Shown here in pieces: positions 8,440-17,117 of a DNA stretch of 48,753 nt. Under the pieces are notes generated by a model. That model searched no databases. It was not told the origin of the DNA and worked only from the letters and a program-made list of their open reading frames with translations. Origin of the DNA: Gammaproteobacteria bacterium (lineage in GTDB: Bacteria > Pseudomonadota > Gammaproteobacteria > Pseudomonadales > Azotimanducaceae); contig DTZW01000441.1 of the NCBI GenBank assembly GCA_012961165.1, positions 1 through 48,753 on the forward strand. The letters run 5' to 3'. The number at the start of each line of letters is the position of its first letter. Positions within the stretch are counted from its first letter, which is position 1. The translations under genes and the position numbers were made by a program.

Positions 8440-8548
8440 TTCTAGCCCTTGAATTGTACGCTTTTTGTAAGCACAGCCAAACCAAATAAATCCAATGAGC
8501 CTCGCAGCTCCCCCGGGGGTGAGTTTGGTTTTCTCCACAACGTCCTGC

Positions 8549-9397
8549 TCACTCAAACCAGTTCACAATACGTTCAAGCAATCCTCCCCTGGACTCAATG
8601 GGATATGGCTTCGCGACATGGATGAGAATTACTGAGACGTTATCCCGACCTCCATTTGCATTAGCCAACTCCACAAGATAATTCGCCAGTTCCGGTAGAT
8701 TACGACTCAACTCAATGAACGCCTGCTCGATGTCCCCGTCCGGCACCATGTCGTGAAGGCCATCCGAACAAAACAGGTAGACATCATCCACCTGGGCCTC
8801 GTACTCATGACAATCAACTTCCACAAAGGGCGCCACGCCGAGTGCACGGGTCACTACATTTTTCTTATCCGATACCCGCGCTTCTTCCCTGGTCAATAGC
8901 CCCTTGTCTATCAGTTCCTGTACAAAGCTGTGATCCTTGGTGACCTGCTTCAGGACATTATCGCGAAACCTGTAAACACGGGAGTCACCAATATGGGCAA
9001 TAGACAACTTGTTGTCATAGAACAGGCTGGCCACGATCGTGGTACCCATCCCCTTGCATTGAGGTTGAGTCTGGGAAGTATGGAAAACGGCGTCATTCGC
9101 CATCTGTACCACTTGCTGAACCACCCTTGAATCCATCGACATCTCAGACTCTGCGGGATCGAGCTCGGCTGGCAGGGACGAATCCCCGAGCCGATAGGTG
9201 ATGAGCTCTTCCATCAGAAGATGTACAGCCATTGAACTGGCAACCTCTCCTGCATTCAGCCCACCCATACCATCGGCCAGCACTGCAATGCCAAGCTTGA
9301 CATTGTCAGCGATGTAATCTTCATTGTGGTCCCGCACCAAACCCTCGTGGGTCCGTCCGACTATGGAGAGCTGGCTGTTAAGATTAACGCTCTTCAT
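8549..9397 (-). CDS. PP2C-family Ser/Thr protein phosphatase
   Basis: A soluble 282-residue PPM/PP2C phosphatase of the bacterial Stp/PrpC type. Its motifs, in order, are RDHNED (22-27), ADGMGG (about 41-46), MGTTIVA, GDSRVYR, CSDGLHDM and GGRDNVSV. These supply the Asp residues that hold the two catalytic metal ions. Its start overlaps the kinase stop by 4 bp (ATGA type), so kinase and phosphatase are translationally coupled. This is the usual arrangement for a Hanks kinase and its antagonist. It should dephosphorylate kinase substrates and the kinase itself. A short amphipathic tail follows the catalytic domain. Confidence 0.92.
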   Translation of the reverse strand: MKSVNLNSQLSIVGRTHEGLVRDHNEDYIADNVKLGIAVLADGMGGLNAGEVASSMAVHLLMEELITYRLGDSSLPAELDPAESEMSMDSRVVQQVVQMANDAVFHTSQTQPQCKGMGTTIVASLFYDNKLSIAHIGDSRVYRFRDNVLKQVTKDHSFVQELIDKGLLTREEARVSDKKNVVTRALGVAPFVEVDCHEYEAQVDDVYLFCSDGLHDMVPDGDIEQAFIELSRNLPELANYLVELANANGGRDNVSVILIHVAKPYPIESRGGLLERIVNWFE

Positions 9398-11784
9398 GAA
9401 GCGTTCCCGGCATTATTTTTCGAACTTTCTGCACCCATACGTTCCATGCAAACTTTAAGGTGCGCCGCTAGCTTCTTACCGTTCTGGTAGCGCTTCTCTG
9501 GTCGCTTACCCATCGCATTGTGAATGACTTTCCGCAATGCAGGATTAATGTCGGGCTTAACCTTCTTAATGTCAATTGCCGGATCATTCACAATCGAGTA
9601 CATCAATGTTGCCATGGAATCACCTTTAAAGGGCAACTCACCGCTGACAAGCTGGTAGAGCACAACCCCAAGGGAAAAAAGATCAGCACGACCATCAACT
9701 TTCTTGCCCATACATTGTTCAGGGGACATGTAGTTGGGTGTCCCAAGCACTGTGCCGGTTCTTGTTTTACTTGAATCTGTAATCCGAGCGATCCCGAAGT
9801 CTGTAATTTTGGCTATTCCTGTATCCGGGTCATACATGATGTTGGACGGTTTAATATCACGGTGCACAACCTTCTCGCCATGAGCATAGTCCAGGGCAAC
9901 AGCACAGTCCGACACTATTCTCAGAACGTCGCTCACCGGCAGGAGTGAATCTGTCTTGATGTGACGATCCAGGTCATAACCCTTGAGCAGTTCCATCGCA
10001 ATATAGGCCAGGTCGTGGTCTTCCCCGGCATCATAGATGGCAACAATGTTGGCATGGTTCAGGCGGCCCGCGGATTCAGCTTCCCTGAAGAATCTCTCTT
10101 TAACATCCTGCAGCTCATCCTCACCAAACCCCTGTGACAATCCCATCGTCTTGATCGCGACGGCGCGGTTAATCTTGGGGTCCTTACCCAGGTAGACAAC
10201 CCCCATGGCACCCTGCCCCAGTTCCTTTTCGACCTGGTAGCGACCCAGCATGGGTTTTTCAACCGAGCCATCTTCATTTACGATGGTGGCACCAAGCATC
10301 TGCATGGTGTTACCACCCGTCAGCACAGCGTCTTCCATCGAGCTACAACGGGCAATTCGTTTTTGTATATCCCGGAAACCTGATTCTGTCTCGCCGATAA
10401 ACTCGTAACAGGACTGCGCCTTGTTGTACTGGCGCTTACGCTCGTAATCCAGCCCAAGGTTATAGATCAGGTTGTAGGTGTTTTCCTCTGGAGGGCAACG
10501 GCGGTATTTCTCAAAAGCCGCATCCAGTTGACCCTGCCCCTGGTAAGCCAGCCCCAGCATTCTGCTGCTTTCTGCAGAATCCGCAGCACTCACCACCTGG
10601 CTTTTTTCCGCTATCATAAATAACCGCATACTCATCGCGACCAGGGTAACCAGCCCAGCCAGCATCGGGTAAGTCATGGAAACAACCAGACCCAGATACA
10701 CATAAAGCGCTCCGGCCGCCACGATATAGACCAAATAGACACCTAGCGCCGCAAATACACGGCCTGCGAGCCCCCGCACTGCACTCGTGACAAGCAGGGC
10801 AACCAGCAACAAAGCCGTCACCAAAGACTCAACCAACGTACTCGCTGGTCTCAGGGGAGCCCCATTCATCATCGTGCTGATAGCACTTGCTATGATCTCT
10901 ACCCCGTAGACCGAACCCGTTGGGGTATTGTATTTATCGTGAGTCACTTCCCAGGTATCACCTACCAATACAATTTTGTCGCCAAACACATATTGCCATT
11001 CCTCCGCTTCCTCAGCGGTCGCATTCTCAAGGTCAAGAATCTCTAACGCGGAGAACCCGGCAGCGCCTTCAGACAGGTACCGGGTCCCTGCATCCAAGCG
11101 GGGAAAATCTATGTAGATGTCACCAAACTGATCAAGTGGCGCGCGCAGCCTGTCACCAAGCACTAGCGTATTGCCCTCAAGGCGAGGTTCAACCTGCCAA
11201 TACAAGGCGAGCGCCTGCACCGGATAGGGCCAGCCATCTTCGTTATTCGTGATGTCCTTGTGTATTCGAAGTCTGCCAAGACTATCGACAATGGCACTGG
11301 TGGGTTCGAGGTTCGTATACCCCGTCATCGAAATCTCATTCAGTGTTTCAGTCGGGTATGACAGGCCAGTAAATTTCTCGTCTTCAAAATTAGCGTAGGA
11401 CACCAGGAGTACATTATCTGCAGAACGTAACATTTCTGCGGTGGGTTCATCCTCCCCGTAGGAACTTTTAAAATCCATCAGAAAGTCGAGGCCAACCACC
11501 CGGGCACCAAATCCCGAGAGAATTTCCGCAATCTTGCCCAGGTCAGTACGACGAAATGGAAAGCTGCCGTACTCTTCGTACAGGGCTTCATCCAGCGCAA
11601 CGATCATGATCTCGTCCCTGAGCGTTGTCAGTTCAGGGTCACCAAAGACAGTCCGGAAGATTTGACGAATGGAAATCGTCTGGTCTTCCAGCAGCGAAAA
11701 GACCTCGAATCGCTCCGCAGGAATCGTCAACAGGAAAAAAACAATTGTTATTGCAACATCCCAACGTTTGAGTGGATTCTTCAT
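9394..11784 (-). CDS. CHASE2-domain membrane Ser/Thr protein kinase
   Basis: A 796-residue protein with an N-terminal anchor (about 8-22), a CHASE2 extracytoplasmic sensor (about 25-310), three membrane helices (about 318-395), a linker with TPR-like helices (about 400-480), and a Hanks-type kinase domain (about 512-780). All core residues are present: glycine loop GQGAMGVVYLG, Lys545 in VAIKTM, Asp643 in HRDIKPSN, DFGIAR, and GTPNYMSPEQ of the activation segment. The sensor starts with FSLLEDQTISIRQIFRT, close to FSLIEDETLSYRQILRT of the cyclase. It is divergent from yaaA and probably has its promoter in 11785-11932. Together with the PP2C gene it forms a reversible phosphorylation module. 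Confidence 0.93.
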   Translation of the reverse strand: MKNPLKRWDVAITIVFFLLTIPAERFEVFSLLEDQTISIRQIFRTVFGDPELTTLRDEIMIVALDEALYEEYGSFPFRRTDLGKIAEILSGFGARVVGLDFLMDFKSSYGEDEPTAEMLRSADNVLLVSYANFEDEKFTGLSYPTETLNEISMTGYTNLEPTSAIVDSLGRLRIHKDITNNEDGWPYPVQALALYWQVEPRLEGNTLVLGDRLRAPLDQFGDIYIDFPRLDAGTRYLSEGAAGFSALEILDLENATAEEAEEWQYVFGDKIVLVGDTWEVTHDKYNTPTGSVYGVEIIASAISTMMNGAPLRPASTLVESLVTALLLVALLVTSAVRGLAGRVFAALGVYLVYIVAAGALYVYLGLVVSMTYPMLAGLVTLVAMSMRLFMIAEKSQVVSAADSAESSRMLGLAYQGQGQLDAAFEKYRRCPPEENTYNLIYNLGLDYERKRQYNKAQSCYEFIGETESGFRDIQKRIARCSSMEDAVLTGGNTMQMLGATIVNEDGSVEKPMLGRYQVEKELGQGAMGVVYLGKDPKINRAVAIKTMGLSQGFGEDELQDVKERFFREAESAGRLNHANIVAIYDAGEDHDLAYIAMELLKGYDLDRHIKTDSLLPVSDVLRIVSDCAVALDYAHGEKVVHRDIKPSNIMYDPDTGIAKITDFGIARITDSSKTRTGTVLGTPNYMSPEQCMGKKVDGRADLFSLGVVLYQLVSGELPFKGDSMATLMYSIVNDPAIDIKKVKPDINPALRKVIHNAMGKRPEKRYQNGKKLAAHLKVCMERMGAESSKNNAGNAS

Positions 11785-11932
11785 AACCTGGCAGTTTACC
11801 CCTCAGCGGACAGGTGTCGATGCACCAACACCCTATTTTCTTAACGATTTTGAGGCATCAGCGTTGACATGTCCATTCCACCTTATGCTGAAATCTAGTA
11901 TTCTTAACGACTTTCCAGTGCCAAGAAACCTA

Positions 11933-12700
11933 ATGCTAACCGTTATCTCGCCCGCCAAAACGCTGGATTTTGATACGTCGTCTACGACTTCAAAATACTC
12001 AGCGCCTGTTTTTACAACACACACCAGTGCCCTCGTTGACGTGATGCGCAAAAAATCGTCTGCAGAGCTCAGCAAACTTATGGGTATTAGCCCAAAACTT
12101 GCAGCGCTCAATGTCGAACGATTCCAGTCATTCAACCCGCGTTCGAAAACAGCCAAACAGGCGCTGCTGGCATTCAAGGGTGATGTCTACATAGGACTGG
12201 AGGCCGAAACTTATGGCGAAAGGGATTTTAATTTCGCACAGAAAAACCTGAGAATTCTTTCTGGCCTGTACGGCATCCTCAGGCCTCTGGATAGGATCCA
12301 ACCGTACCGCCTGGAGATGGGGACTCGACTGAAAACCAATAGCTGCAAAACACTTTATGAATTCTGGGGGGACGAGATTGGCGAGGCGCTAGGAAGAGAA
12401 CTCTCTGCACACCGAAACAAAACACTGTTAAACCTTGCATCTATCGAATACTTCAAGGCAGTCTCAACCAGCAAGCTACCGGGCAAGGTGATTACCCCTG
12501 TTTTCAAAGACTACAGTAAGGGGACTTACAAGGTGCTTGGGTTCTTTGCAAAAAAGGCACGCGGATCAATGGCAAGTTTTATCGTGAAGAACCGGATCAG
12601 TAAGCCCGAAGATATCAAGGGATTCTCGGAAGACGGCTATCAGTACAACGAAACCTACTCAACAGATGACCAGTGGGTATTTACCCGGAAGGCAAGCTAA
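11933..12700 (+). CDS. yaaA: Peroxide stress protein YaaA (DUF328/UPF0246)
   Basis: A 255-residue YaaA protein; E. coli YaaA is 258. YaaA limits intracellular free iron and DNA damage during peroxide stress and has a DNA-binding fold. Family landmarks are ISPAKTLDFD at the N-terminus, AFKGDVYIGLEAE, LSGLYGILRPLDRIQPYRLEMGTRL, NLASIEYFKAV and FFAKKARGSMASFI. The frame is open upstream to 11669, but the ATG at 11933 (MLTVISPAKTL) matches the conserved N-terminus. It is divergent from the CHASE2 kinase. A TTGACA occurs at 11864-11869 but lacks a well-spaced -10. Confidence 0.93.
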   Translation: MLTVISPAKTLDFDTSSTTSKYSAPVFTTHTSALVDVMRKKSSAELSKLMGISPKLAALNVERFQSFNPRSKTAKQALLAFKGDVYIGLEAETYGERDFNFAQKNLRILSGLYGILRPLDRIQPYRLEMGTRLKTNSCKTLYEFWGDEIGEALGRELSAHRNKTLLNLASIEYFKAVSTSKLPGKVITPVFKDYSKGTYKVLGFFAKKARGSMASFIVKNRISKPEDIKGFSEDGYQYNETYSTDDQWVFTRKAS

Positions 12701-12755
12701 CAACGAATCACAGAGCTATCTTGAACCTCCTCCAGCGTCTGGCTAATAATCCATT

Positions 12756-13772
12756 TTGAATCATCAACTGACTGCCAAAAACTCTTCTAAAAGCTCTCAC
12801 ATAAAAATGGGCATCATCGTCAACCCGTTTTCCGGGCGAGACGTCCGTCGTGTCGCTGCACGCGCCAGTACCAGCGACCACCATGAGAAGCAGCTACAGG
12901 TGACACGTCTGGTGCTTGGCGCGCTTTCCCAGGGTGTCGAGAAGATCTATCTCGCGCACGAGCCGTTCAGAATCAATGAAAAGGCGGTAGAGAACCTGCC
13001 GGAAAGGGATCAAATCGAGATCCTGAGGTTTACCCTGACCCACTCGGCCAGGGACACAACCACCATGGCCCAAATGATGTGGGACGAAGGTTGCCGGGTG
13101 TTCATTGTGCTCGGTGGAGACGGGACATCCCGAATCGTTGCCCGGAGTTTTCCTGACGCCATCATGCTGCCGCTATCCACCGGTACCAACAATGTCTTCC
13201 CTTATCGTCTTGAAGCGACCGTTGCGGGGATGGCCGCCGGCCTGGTTGCCGCAGGGAAAGTTCCAGCGGATCATTGCCGCAGGTGTAAACGGGTCCACAT
13301 CAGGAAAAACGACGAGTCTGATATTGCCCTGATCGATGCAGTGCTGCTACGCAACGATTTCATCGGCAGCCTGCTCCCATTTAGGCCTGAAGACCTGTCA
13401 ACAATCGTATTGACGAGAGCGGAACCTGCCTCAATCGGCATATCCCCAATCGGGGGGTTTTTTGAACCGACGGGTCACCACCATGACAACGGTGTCGTCG
13501 CGCAATGTGATCCGGATGCTACCCTTCGAGCAAACGTGCCGATCTCACCCGGATTGCATGCTGAGGTTGGTATTGATTCAGTTCGACCAATCGCGTTTGG
13601 AGAATCGGTTAATTTCGAGGGACCGGGGATTCTGGCCTTTGATGGTGACCGGAGTATCAAACTTGCAGACCGAGAGGTCGCCATCGCCAATGTCCTGCGG
13701 GATGGTCCTTTTATCATTGAAGCTGAAAAGGTGATGGCGCTGGCCGCCGCCAGCAATCTGTTCCAGCTGTAA
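12756..13772 (+). CDS. ATP-NAD/AcoX-type kinase-like protein
   Basis: A protein of up to 338 residues from the NAD-kinase/diacylglycerol-kinase fold superfamily, closest in layout to AcoX-type proteins. GIIVNPFSGRD at the N-terminus and VLGGDGTSRIVA (the GGDGT nucleotide-binding motif) are visible. LPLSTGTNNVFPY follows, matching the second family motif. The C-terminal half is beta-rich, with GPGILAFDGDRSI. The start shown is TTG at 12756; the ATG at 12807 (MGIIVNPFSG) is equally good and neither has a clear ribosome site. A HxHHDNG segment near residue 245 could bind a metal. AcoX proteins accompany acetoin catabolism elsewhere, but no acetoin genes are nearby, so the substrate is unknown. 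Confidence 0.75.
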   Translation: MNHQLTAKNSSKSSHIKMGIIVNPFSGRDVRRVAARASTSDHHEKQLQVTRLVLGALSQGVEKIYLAHEPFRINEKAVENLPERDQIEILRFTLTHSARDTTTMAQMMWDEGCRVFIVLGGDGTSRIVARSFPDAIMLPLSTGTNNVFPYRLEATVAGMAAGLVAAGKVPADHCRRCKRVHIRKNDESDIALIDAVLLRNDFIGSLLPFRPEDLSTIVLTRAEPASIGISPIGGFFEPTGHHHDNGVVAQCDPDATLRANVPISPGLHAEVGIDSVRPIAFGESVNFEGPGILAFDGDRSIKLADREVAIANVLRDGPFIIEAEKVMALAAASNLFQL

Positions 13773-13871
13773 ACTAACTGCCACACATTTTTGCACTGCC
13801 AAACTCCGGTCAATCCGGTATCCTTACAGCCTGTGAATAAAAATGGCCCGTTCAAGAGGGTAATCAATAAT

Positions 13872-14840
13872 ATGAGGTTGTTTCAGCTACTCTTAATGCT
13901 TTTAGTGTTTGCGCCGCTTGTGCTGCAGGCAGAAGACAAAACCACGACCAGGCCGATGACCAAAACCCTGGCCTGGCCTGACGGCACCCGCTATGTTGGC
14001 GGTGTCATGGAGGGCAAACGGACAGGTAAGGGAACGATCTTCTGGCAGGATGGCACCCGTTTTGTAGGCCAGTTTGAAAACGACATGCGCAATGGACCCG
14101 GAACAATGATCCTTCCAGATGGAACGGTCTACACCGGGTTTTTCAAGAACGACGAGTTGGTTGATACCGAACGCACTATCGCCGCCAGCGCAAAAGCCGC
14201 GGCAGAGCTGGAAAATGAAAAATCAGCTGCTGCGCTGCAGGGTACTGAACTTCCTATGGAAGCTGACTCGCTAGTTGACAAGCCATCTGCCACCCTCATG
14301 CAGGTTGACGAAAATGACCTGCTCGAACCCGTCAGCGACCCTGAACCAACTATTGTCCTGGATGAAGCACCAGAACCCGAAGAGAAAATCGTGGCAGCTG
14401 CCAAGACCACCTCTGAGTCAATAGCCGAACCTGAGCCCGGGCCCGAACCAAGCCCGGAAGAAGACTATTACTCCAGCGATGTGACCGACATTACAGATTC
14501 GGTCAAGGATGGGCTGATCGAGACCGTGGACCTATGGGCAGCAGCATGGTCTGATCAAAATGTTCCTCAGTACATTGCCAACTATTCCGAAGATTTCGCA
14601 GTCCCCGGCCGACAGAGCAGACGAAACTGGGAAGCACTCAGAAGAACAAGAATCAAGCGTCCCGATCACATTAACCTGGATATCACGTATCAGCGATTTG
14701 AACTGGTCGACACTAACGTCGTAGACGTGTTCTTTCGCCAGGCCTACCGTTCGAATACCTATAGCGACCTGACTGACAAAGTCCTCAGGCTCCGCAAGGA
14801 AGATACAGACTGGAAGATCCTGGTCGAACGCAGTCGATAG
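13872..14840 (+). CDS. Exported MORN-repeat protein with C-terminal NTF2-like (Cds6-like) domain
   Basis: A 322-residue protein starting at the ATG at 13872, which gives a signal peptide ending in VLQA; the frame is open upstream to 13791. Three MORN repeats (about 33-100) are visible as DGTRYVGGV, DGTRFVGQF and DGTVYTGFF. An Ala-rich helix and an acidic Pro/Glu linker with PEPGPEPSPEEDYYSSD follow (about 110-220). The C-terminal domain (about 225-322) resembles the NTF2/Cds6-type module with DLWAAAWSDQNVPQYIANYS and RSRR-type basic patches, a module that elsewhere accompanies L,D-transpeptidases. MORN repeats bind membranes or proteins. An envelope scaffold role is an inference. Confidence 0.75.
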   Translation: MRLFQLLLMLLVFAPLVLQAEDKTTTRPMTKTLAWPDGTRYVGGVMEGKRTGKGTIFWQDGTRFVGQFENDMRNGPGTMILPDGTVYTGFFKNDELVDTERTIAASAKAAAELENEKSAAALQGTELPMEADSLVDKPSATLMQVDENDLLEPVSDPEPTIVLDEAPEPEEKIVAAAKTTSESIAEPEPGPEPSPEEDYYSSDVTDITDSVKDGLIETVDLWAAAWSDQNVPQYIANYSEDFAVPGRQSRRNWEALRRTRIKRPDHINLDITYQRFELVDTNVVDVFFRQAYRSNTYSDLTDKVLRLRKEDTDWKILVERSR

Positions 14841-14850
14841 TCTTCGTAAG

Positions 14851-14878
14851 ATTCCAGCACATTCAGCACGTTCAGCAC
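14851..14878. repeat. 9-10-bp tandem repeat after the MORN gene
   Basis: Three imperfect units, ATTCCAGCAC, ATTCAGCAC and GTTCAGCAC, begin 11 nt after the MORN-gene stop codon and end 15 nt before the NUDIX start. They occupy most of the 53-bp gap between the two genes. Confidence 0.7.
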
Positions 14879-14893
14879 ATCTTAAGGAAAAAT

Positions 14894-15679
14894 ATGCCTG
14901 AAGCATCAACGCCATTCCCTTCCGCGACTATTCTCATGCTTCGGGATGGTCCTACTGGCCTGGAGACCTTCATGGTTGTAAGGCATCACCAGATCGATTT
15001 CGCCTCCGGCGCACTGGTGTTCCCGGGCGGCAAGGTTGATGCAGGTGATTATGATGTCCACAACTACTGTGATGGCATAGACAGTGCTGACGACACAGCG
15101 GTTGCCATGATGGCAGGCGCCATCAGGGAAGCTTTCGAAGAATGTGGTATTTTGTTAGCCCGCGAGAAAGGCTCTGACGCCCTGGTATCGGGCGAGAGAC
15201 TGAGCACCCTTGAGCACTATCGTGACCCGTTAAACCGGAGCGAAGTTTCACTGATCGAGTTCCTTGAAAAAGAACAGCTCATGCTCGCTTGTGACACCCT
15301 GCAACACTTCGCTCACTGGATTACACCGGAGATGCTACCCAAACGCTTCGATACTCACTTCTACCTGGCAGTGGCCCCCTCAGACCACCTGGCGATTCAT
15401 GACGGACACGAATCTGTGGATTCAGTCTGGATTTCACCGGGTAACGCCATCAAGGGTAAAGCGGACGGCACCTATACGATTATCTTCCCGACTCGCGTTA
15501 ACGTAGAAATGCTGGGAGAAAGCTCGAACGTTGCTGATGCCATGCGGGCAGCAACAGACCGAAACATCGTCTCGATTCTACCCTGGTCTGAACACAGAGA
15601 CGACGGAAACTACATCTGTATCCCTGAAGATGCCGGTTATGTAACGACTGCAGAGAAGATGCGAGTGCCGCCGACCTAG
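14894..15679 (+). CDS. NUDIX hydrolase
   Basis: A 261-residue NUDIX-superfamily pyrophosphohydrolase. The N-terminal strand FPSATILMLRDGP is followed by the substrate-facing LVFPGGKVD and the catalytic helix AIREAFEECGILLA. This corresponds to the REUXEEXGU core of the Nudix box, with an insertion of about 30 residues after the GGK. AAGGAAAA lies just upstream of the ATG at 14894, fixing the start. The length and inserted segment resemble RNA-decapping/CoA-type or NUDT19-like members, but the substrate cannot be read from the sequence. It is convergent with nqrF across a bidirectional hairpin. Confidence 0.85.
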   Translation: MPEASTPFPSATILMLRDGPTGLETFMVVRHHQIDFASGALVFPGGKVDAGDYDVHNYCDGIDSADDTAVAMMAGAIREAFEECGILLAREKGSDALVSGERLSTLEHYRDPLNRSEVSLIEFLEKEQLMLACDTLQHFAHWITPEMLPKRFDTHFYLAVAPSDHLAIHDGHESVDSVWISPGNAIKGKADGTYTIIFPTRVNVEMLGESSNVADAMRAATDRNIVSILPWSEHRDDGNYICIPEDAGYVTTAEKMRVPPT

Positions 15680-15805
15680 CTAGCCTCCAGTTTTAAATTT
15701 GCTCCCGCCATGAAGGTCACCGCAGATCGCACTGGACAAGTAGAGACTCTCTAATTCCCGGGCGATTACCACGTCTCACACGGAGTTACTCCTTCCAAAA
15801 TCACC

Positions 15806-15830
15806 AATAAAAAAGGCGCCTAAAGCGCCT
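15806..15830 (-). terminator. Rho-independent terminator of the nqr operon (bidirectional)
   Basis: Stem AGGCGC (15814-15819) pairs with GCGCCT (15825-15830) around a 5-nt loop. On the minus strand it is followed by TTTTTATT, so it terminates nqrABCDEF just after the nqrF stop. On the plus strand it is followed by GTTTTC and could also stop NUDIX-gene transcripts. Confidence 0.8.
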
Positions 15831-15835
15831 GTTTT

Positions 15836-17062
15836 CTACCCCCCGAAATCATCGAGGAAGATGTTCTCTCGTTCAACCCCGAGGTCTTCGAGCATACCGA
15901 TGACGGCTGAGTTCATCATGGGAGGCCCGCACATGTAGTACTCGCAATCTTCAGGCGAAACGTGCTCCTTCAGGTATTCATCGAAAAGCACATTGTGAAT
16001 GAAGCCGGTGTAGCCTTCCCAGCCCTCGATTCCCTGATCAGATAATGCAACGTGCCATTCAAAATTCGGATTTTCTGCCGCCAGCTTGTCGAACTCATCT
16101 ACGTAGAACAATTCACGCTGGTTACGGCCACCGTACCAGAAGGTGATTTTTCTGCCGGTGTGAATTCGCAGCAGTTGATCAAAGATATGGGCACGCATTG
16201 GGGCCATACCGGCACCACCACCGATGAACACCATCTCTGCATCGGTTTCCCTGGCAAAGAACTCACCGTATGGCCCGAAGATAGTCACCTTGTCACCGGG
16301 CTTCTTGGTGAATAGGTAGGAAGACATTTTCCCCGGCGGAAATTCTGTACCCGGAGGTGGCGACGCAACGCGGATATTGAATTTCATCACGCCTTTTTCA
16401 TCCGGGTAGTTCGCCATCGAGTATGCTCGAATCGTTGGTTCGGGGACGATCGACTTGTGTTTAAAAACACCGAACTTCTCCCAATCGCCGGTGTACTCTT
16501 CCTCGACTTCAATATCCCTATAGTCGATATCGTAGGGAGGAATCTCAAACTGAACATAACCACCTGCACGGAAGTCTACTTCTTCGCCTTCAGGCAGCTT
16601 GAGCACCAGTTCCTTAATAAATGTCGCAACGTTCTCATTGGAAATGACATCACACACCCAACGCTTAACGCCAAAAAACTCGGCAGGCACTTCAATTTTA
16701 AGGTCCTGCTTAACCGCTGTCTGGCATGACAACCGCCAACCGTCTTTGGCTTCACCGCGGGTAAAGTGTCCCTCCTCTGTAGACAGCATCGACCCACCGC
16801 CTTCCATCACAACGCAACGACACTGGGCGCAGGTGCCACCACCACCGCACGCGGAAGAAAGGAAAATGCCGGCATCAGCCAGGGTATTCAGTAGCTTGCC
16901 ACCGGCGCTACAGGTGATCGTCTTTTCAGGATCACCATTAATTTCGATAATCACTTCACCGGTACTCACCAGTAATCTACGTGCATACAGAATGACAAAC
17001 ACGAGCATCATGATGATCCCCGTAAACATGCTTACACCCAAAAAAACTTCAATAACGTTCAT
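15836..17062 (-). CDS. nqrF: Na+-translocating NADH:quinone reductase subunit F
   Basis: A 408-residue NADH-oxidising subunit. A single N-terminal membrane helix (about 5-27) precedes a ferredoxin domain whose [2Fe-2S] ligands are Cys72, Cys78, Cys81 ([12 protein letters not shown]) and Cys113. An FAD domain carries the RAYSMANY motif and an NADH domain carries [10 protein letters not shown]. The end, FLDDFGG, is typical. Length and ligand positions match Vibrio NqrF. It passes electrons from NADH through FAD and the iron-sulfur cluster to the membrane subunits. It is the last gene of the operon. The nqrE-nqrF spacer of 127 bp is unusually long and carries a tandem repeat. apbE and nqrM, which commonly follow nqrF, are absent here. 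Confidence 0.97.
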   Translation of the reverse strand: MNVIEVFLGVSMFTGIIMMLVFVILYARRLLVSTGEVIIEINGDPEKTITCSAGGKLLNTLADAGIFLSSACGGGGTCAQCRCVVMEGGGSMLSTEEGHFTRGEAKDGWRLSCQTAVKQDLKIEVPAEFFGVKRWVCDVISNENVATFIKELVLKLPEGEEVDFRAGGYVQFEIPPYDIDYRDIEVEEEYTGDWEKFGVFKHKSIVPEPTIRAYSMANYPDEKGVMKFNIRVASPPPGTEFPPGKMSSYLFTKKPGDKVTIFGPYGEFFARETDAEMVFIGGGAGMAPMRAHIFDQLLRIHTGRKITFWYGGRNQRELFYVDEFDKLAAENPNFEWHVALSDQGIEGWEGYTGFIHNVLFDEYLKEHVSPEDCEYYMCGPPMMNSAVIGMLEDLGVERENIFLDDFGG

Positions 17063-17117
17063 ATCTGGACTCTAAAAACCTCTTCAATGCCGGGTTATCA
17101 CTAACCCGCAGAACCTT

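Larger units (their letters stand above)
8198..8548. other. 351-bp intergenic region between the PP2C and FecR genes
   Basis: No gene is supported here. Near the FecR gene is an ideal Shine-Dalgarno. Midway are a TATAAT and a CRP-type site on the minus strand, described separately. Just after the PP2C stop is a bipartite inverted repeat: AAACCAAA (8479-8486) pairs with TTTGGTTT (8524-8531) around CCCCCGGGGG (8510-8519). It may weakly terminate PP2C transcripts, though no T-run follows on the minus strand. Confidence 0.7.

Noticed and set aside
8475-8531. Rho-independent terminator after the PP2C gene
   Set aside because: The nested inverted repeats are real, but neither strand has a T-run at the right place. 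It is recorded only as structure in the gap.
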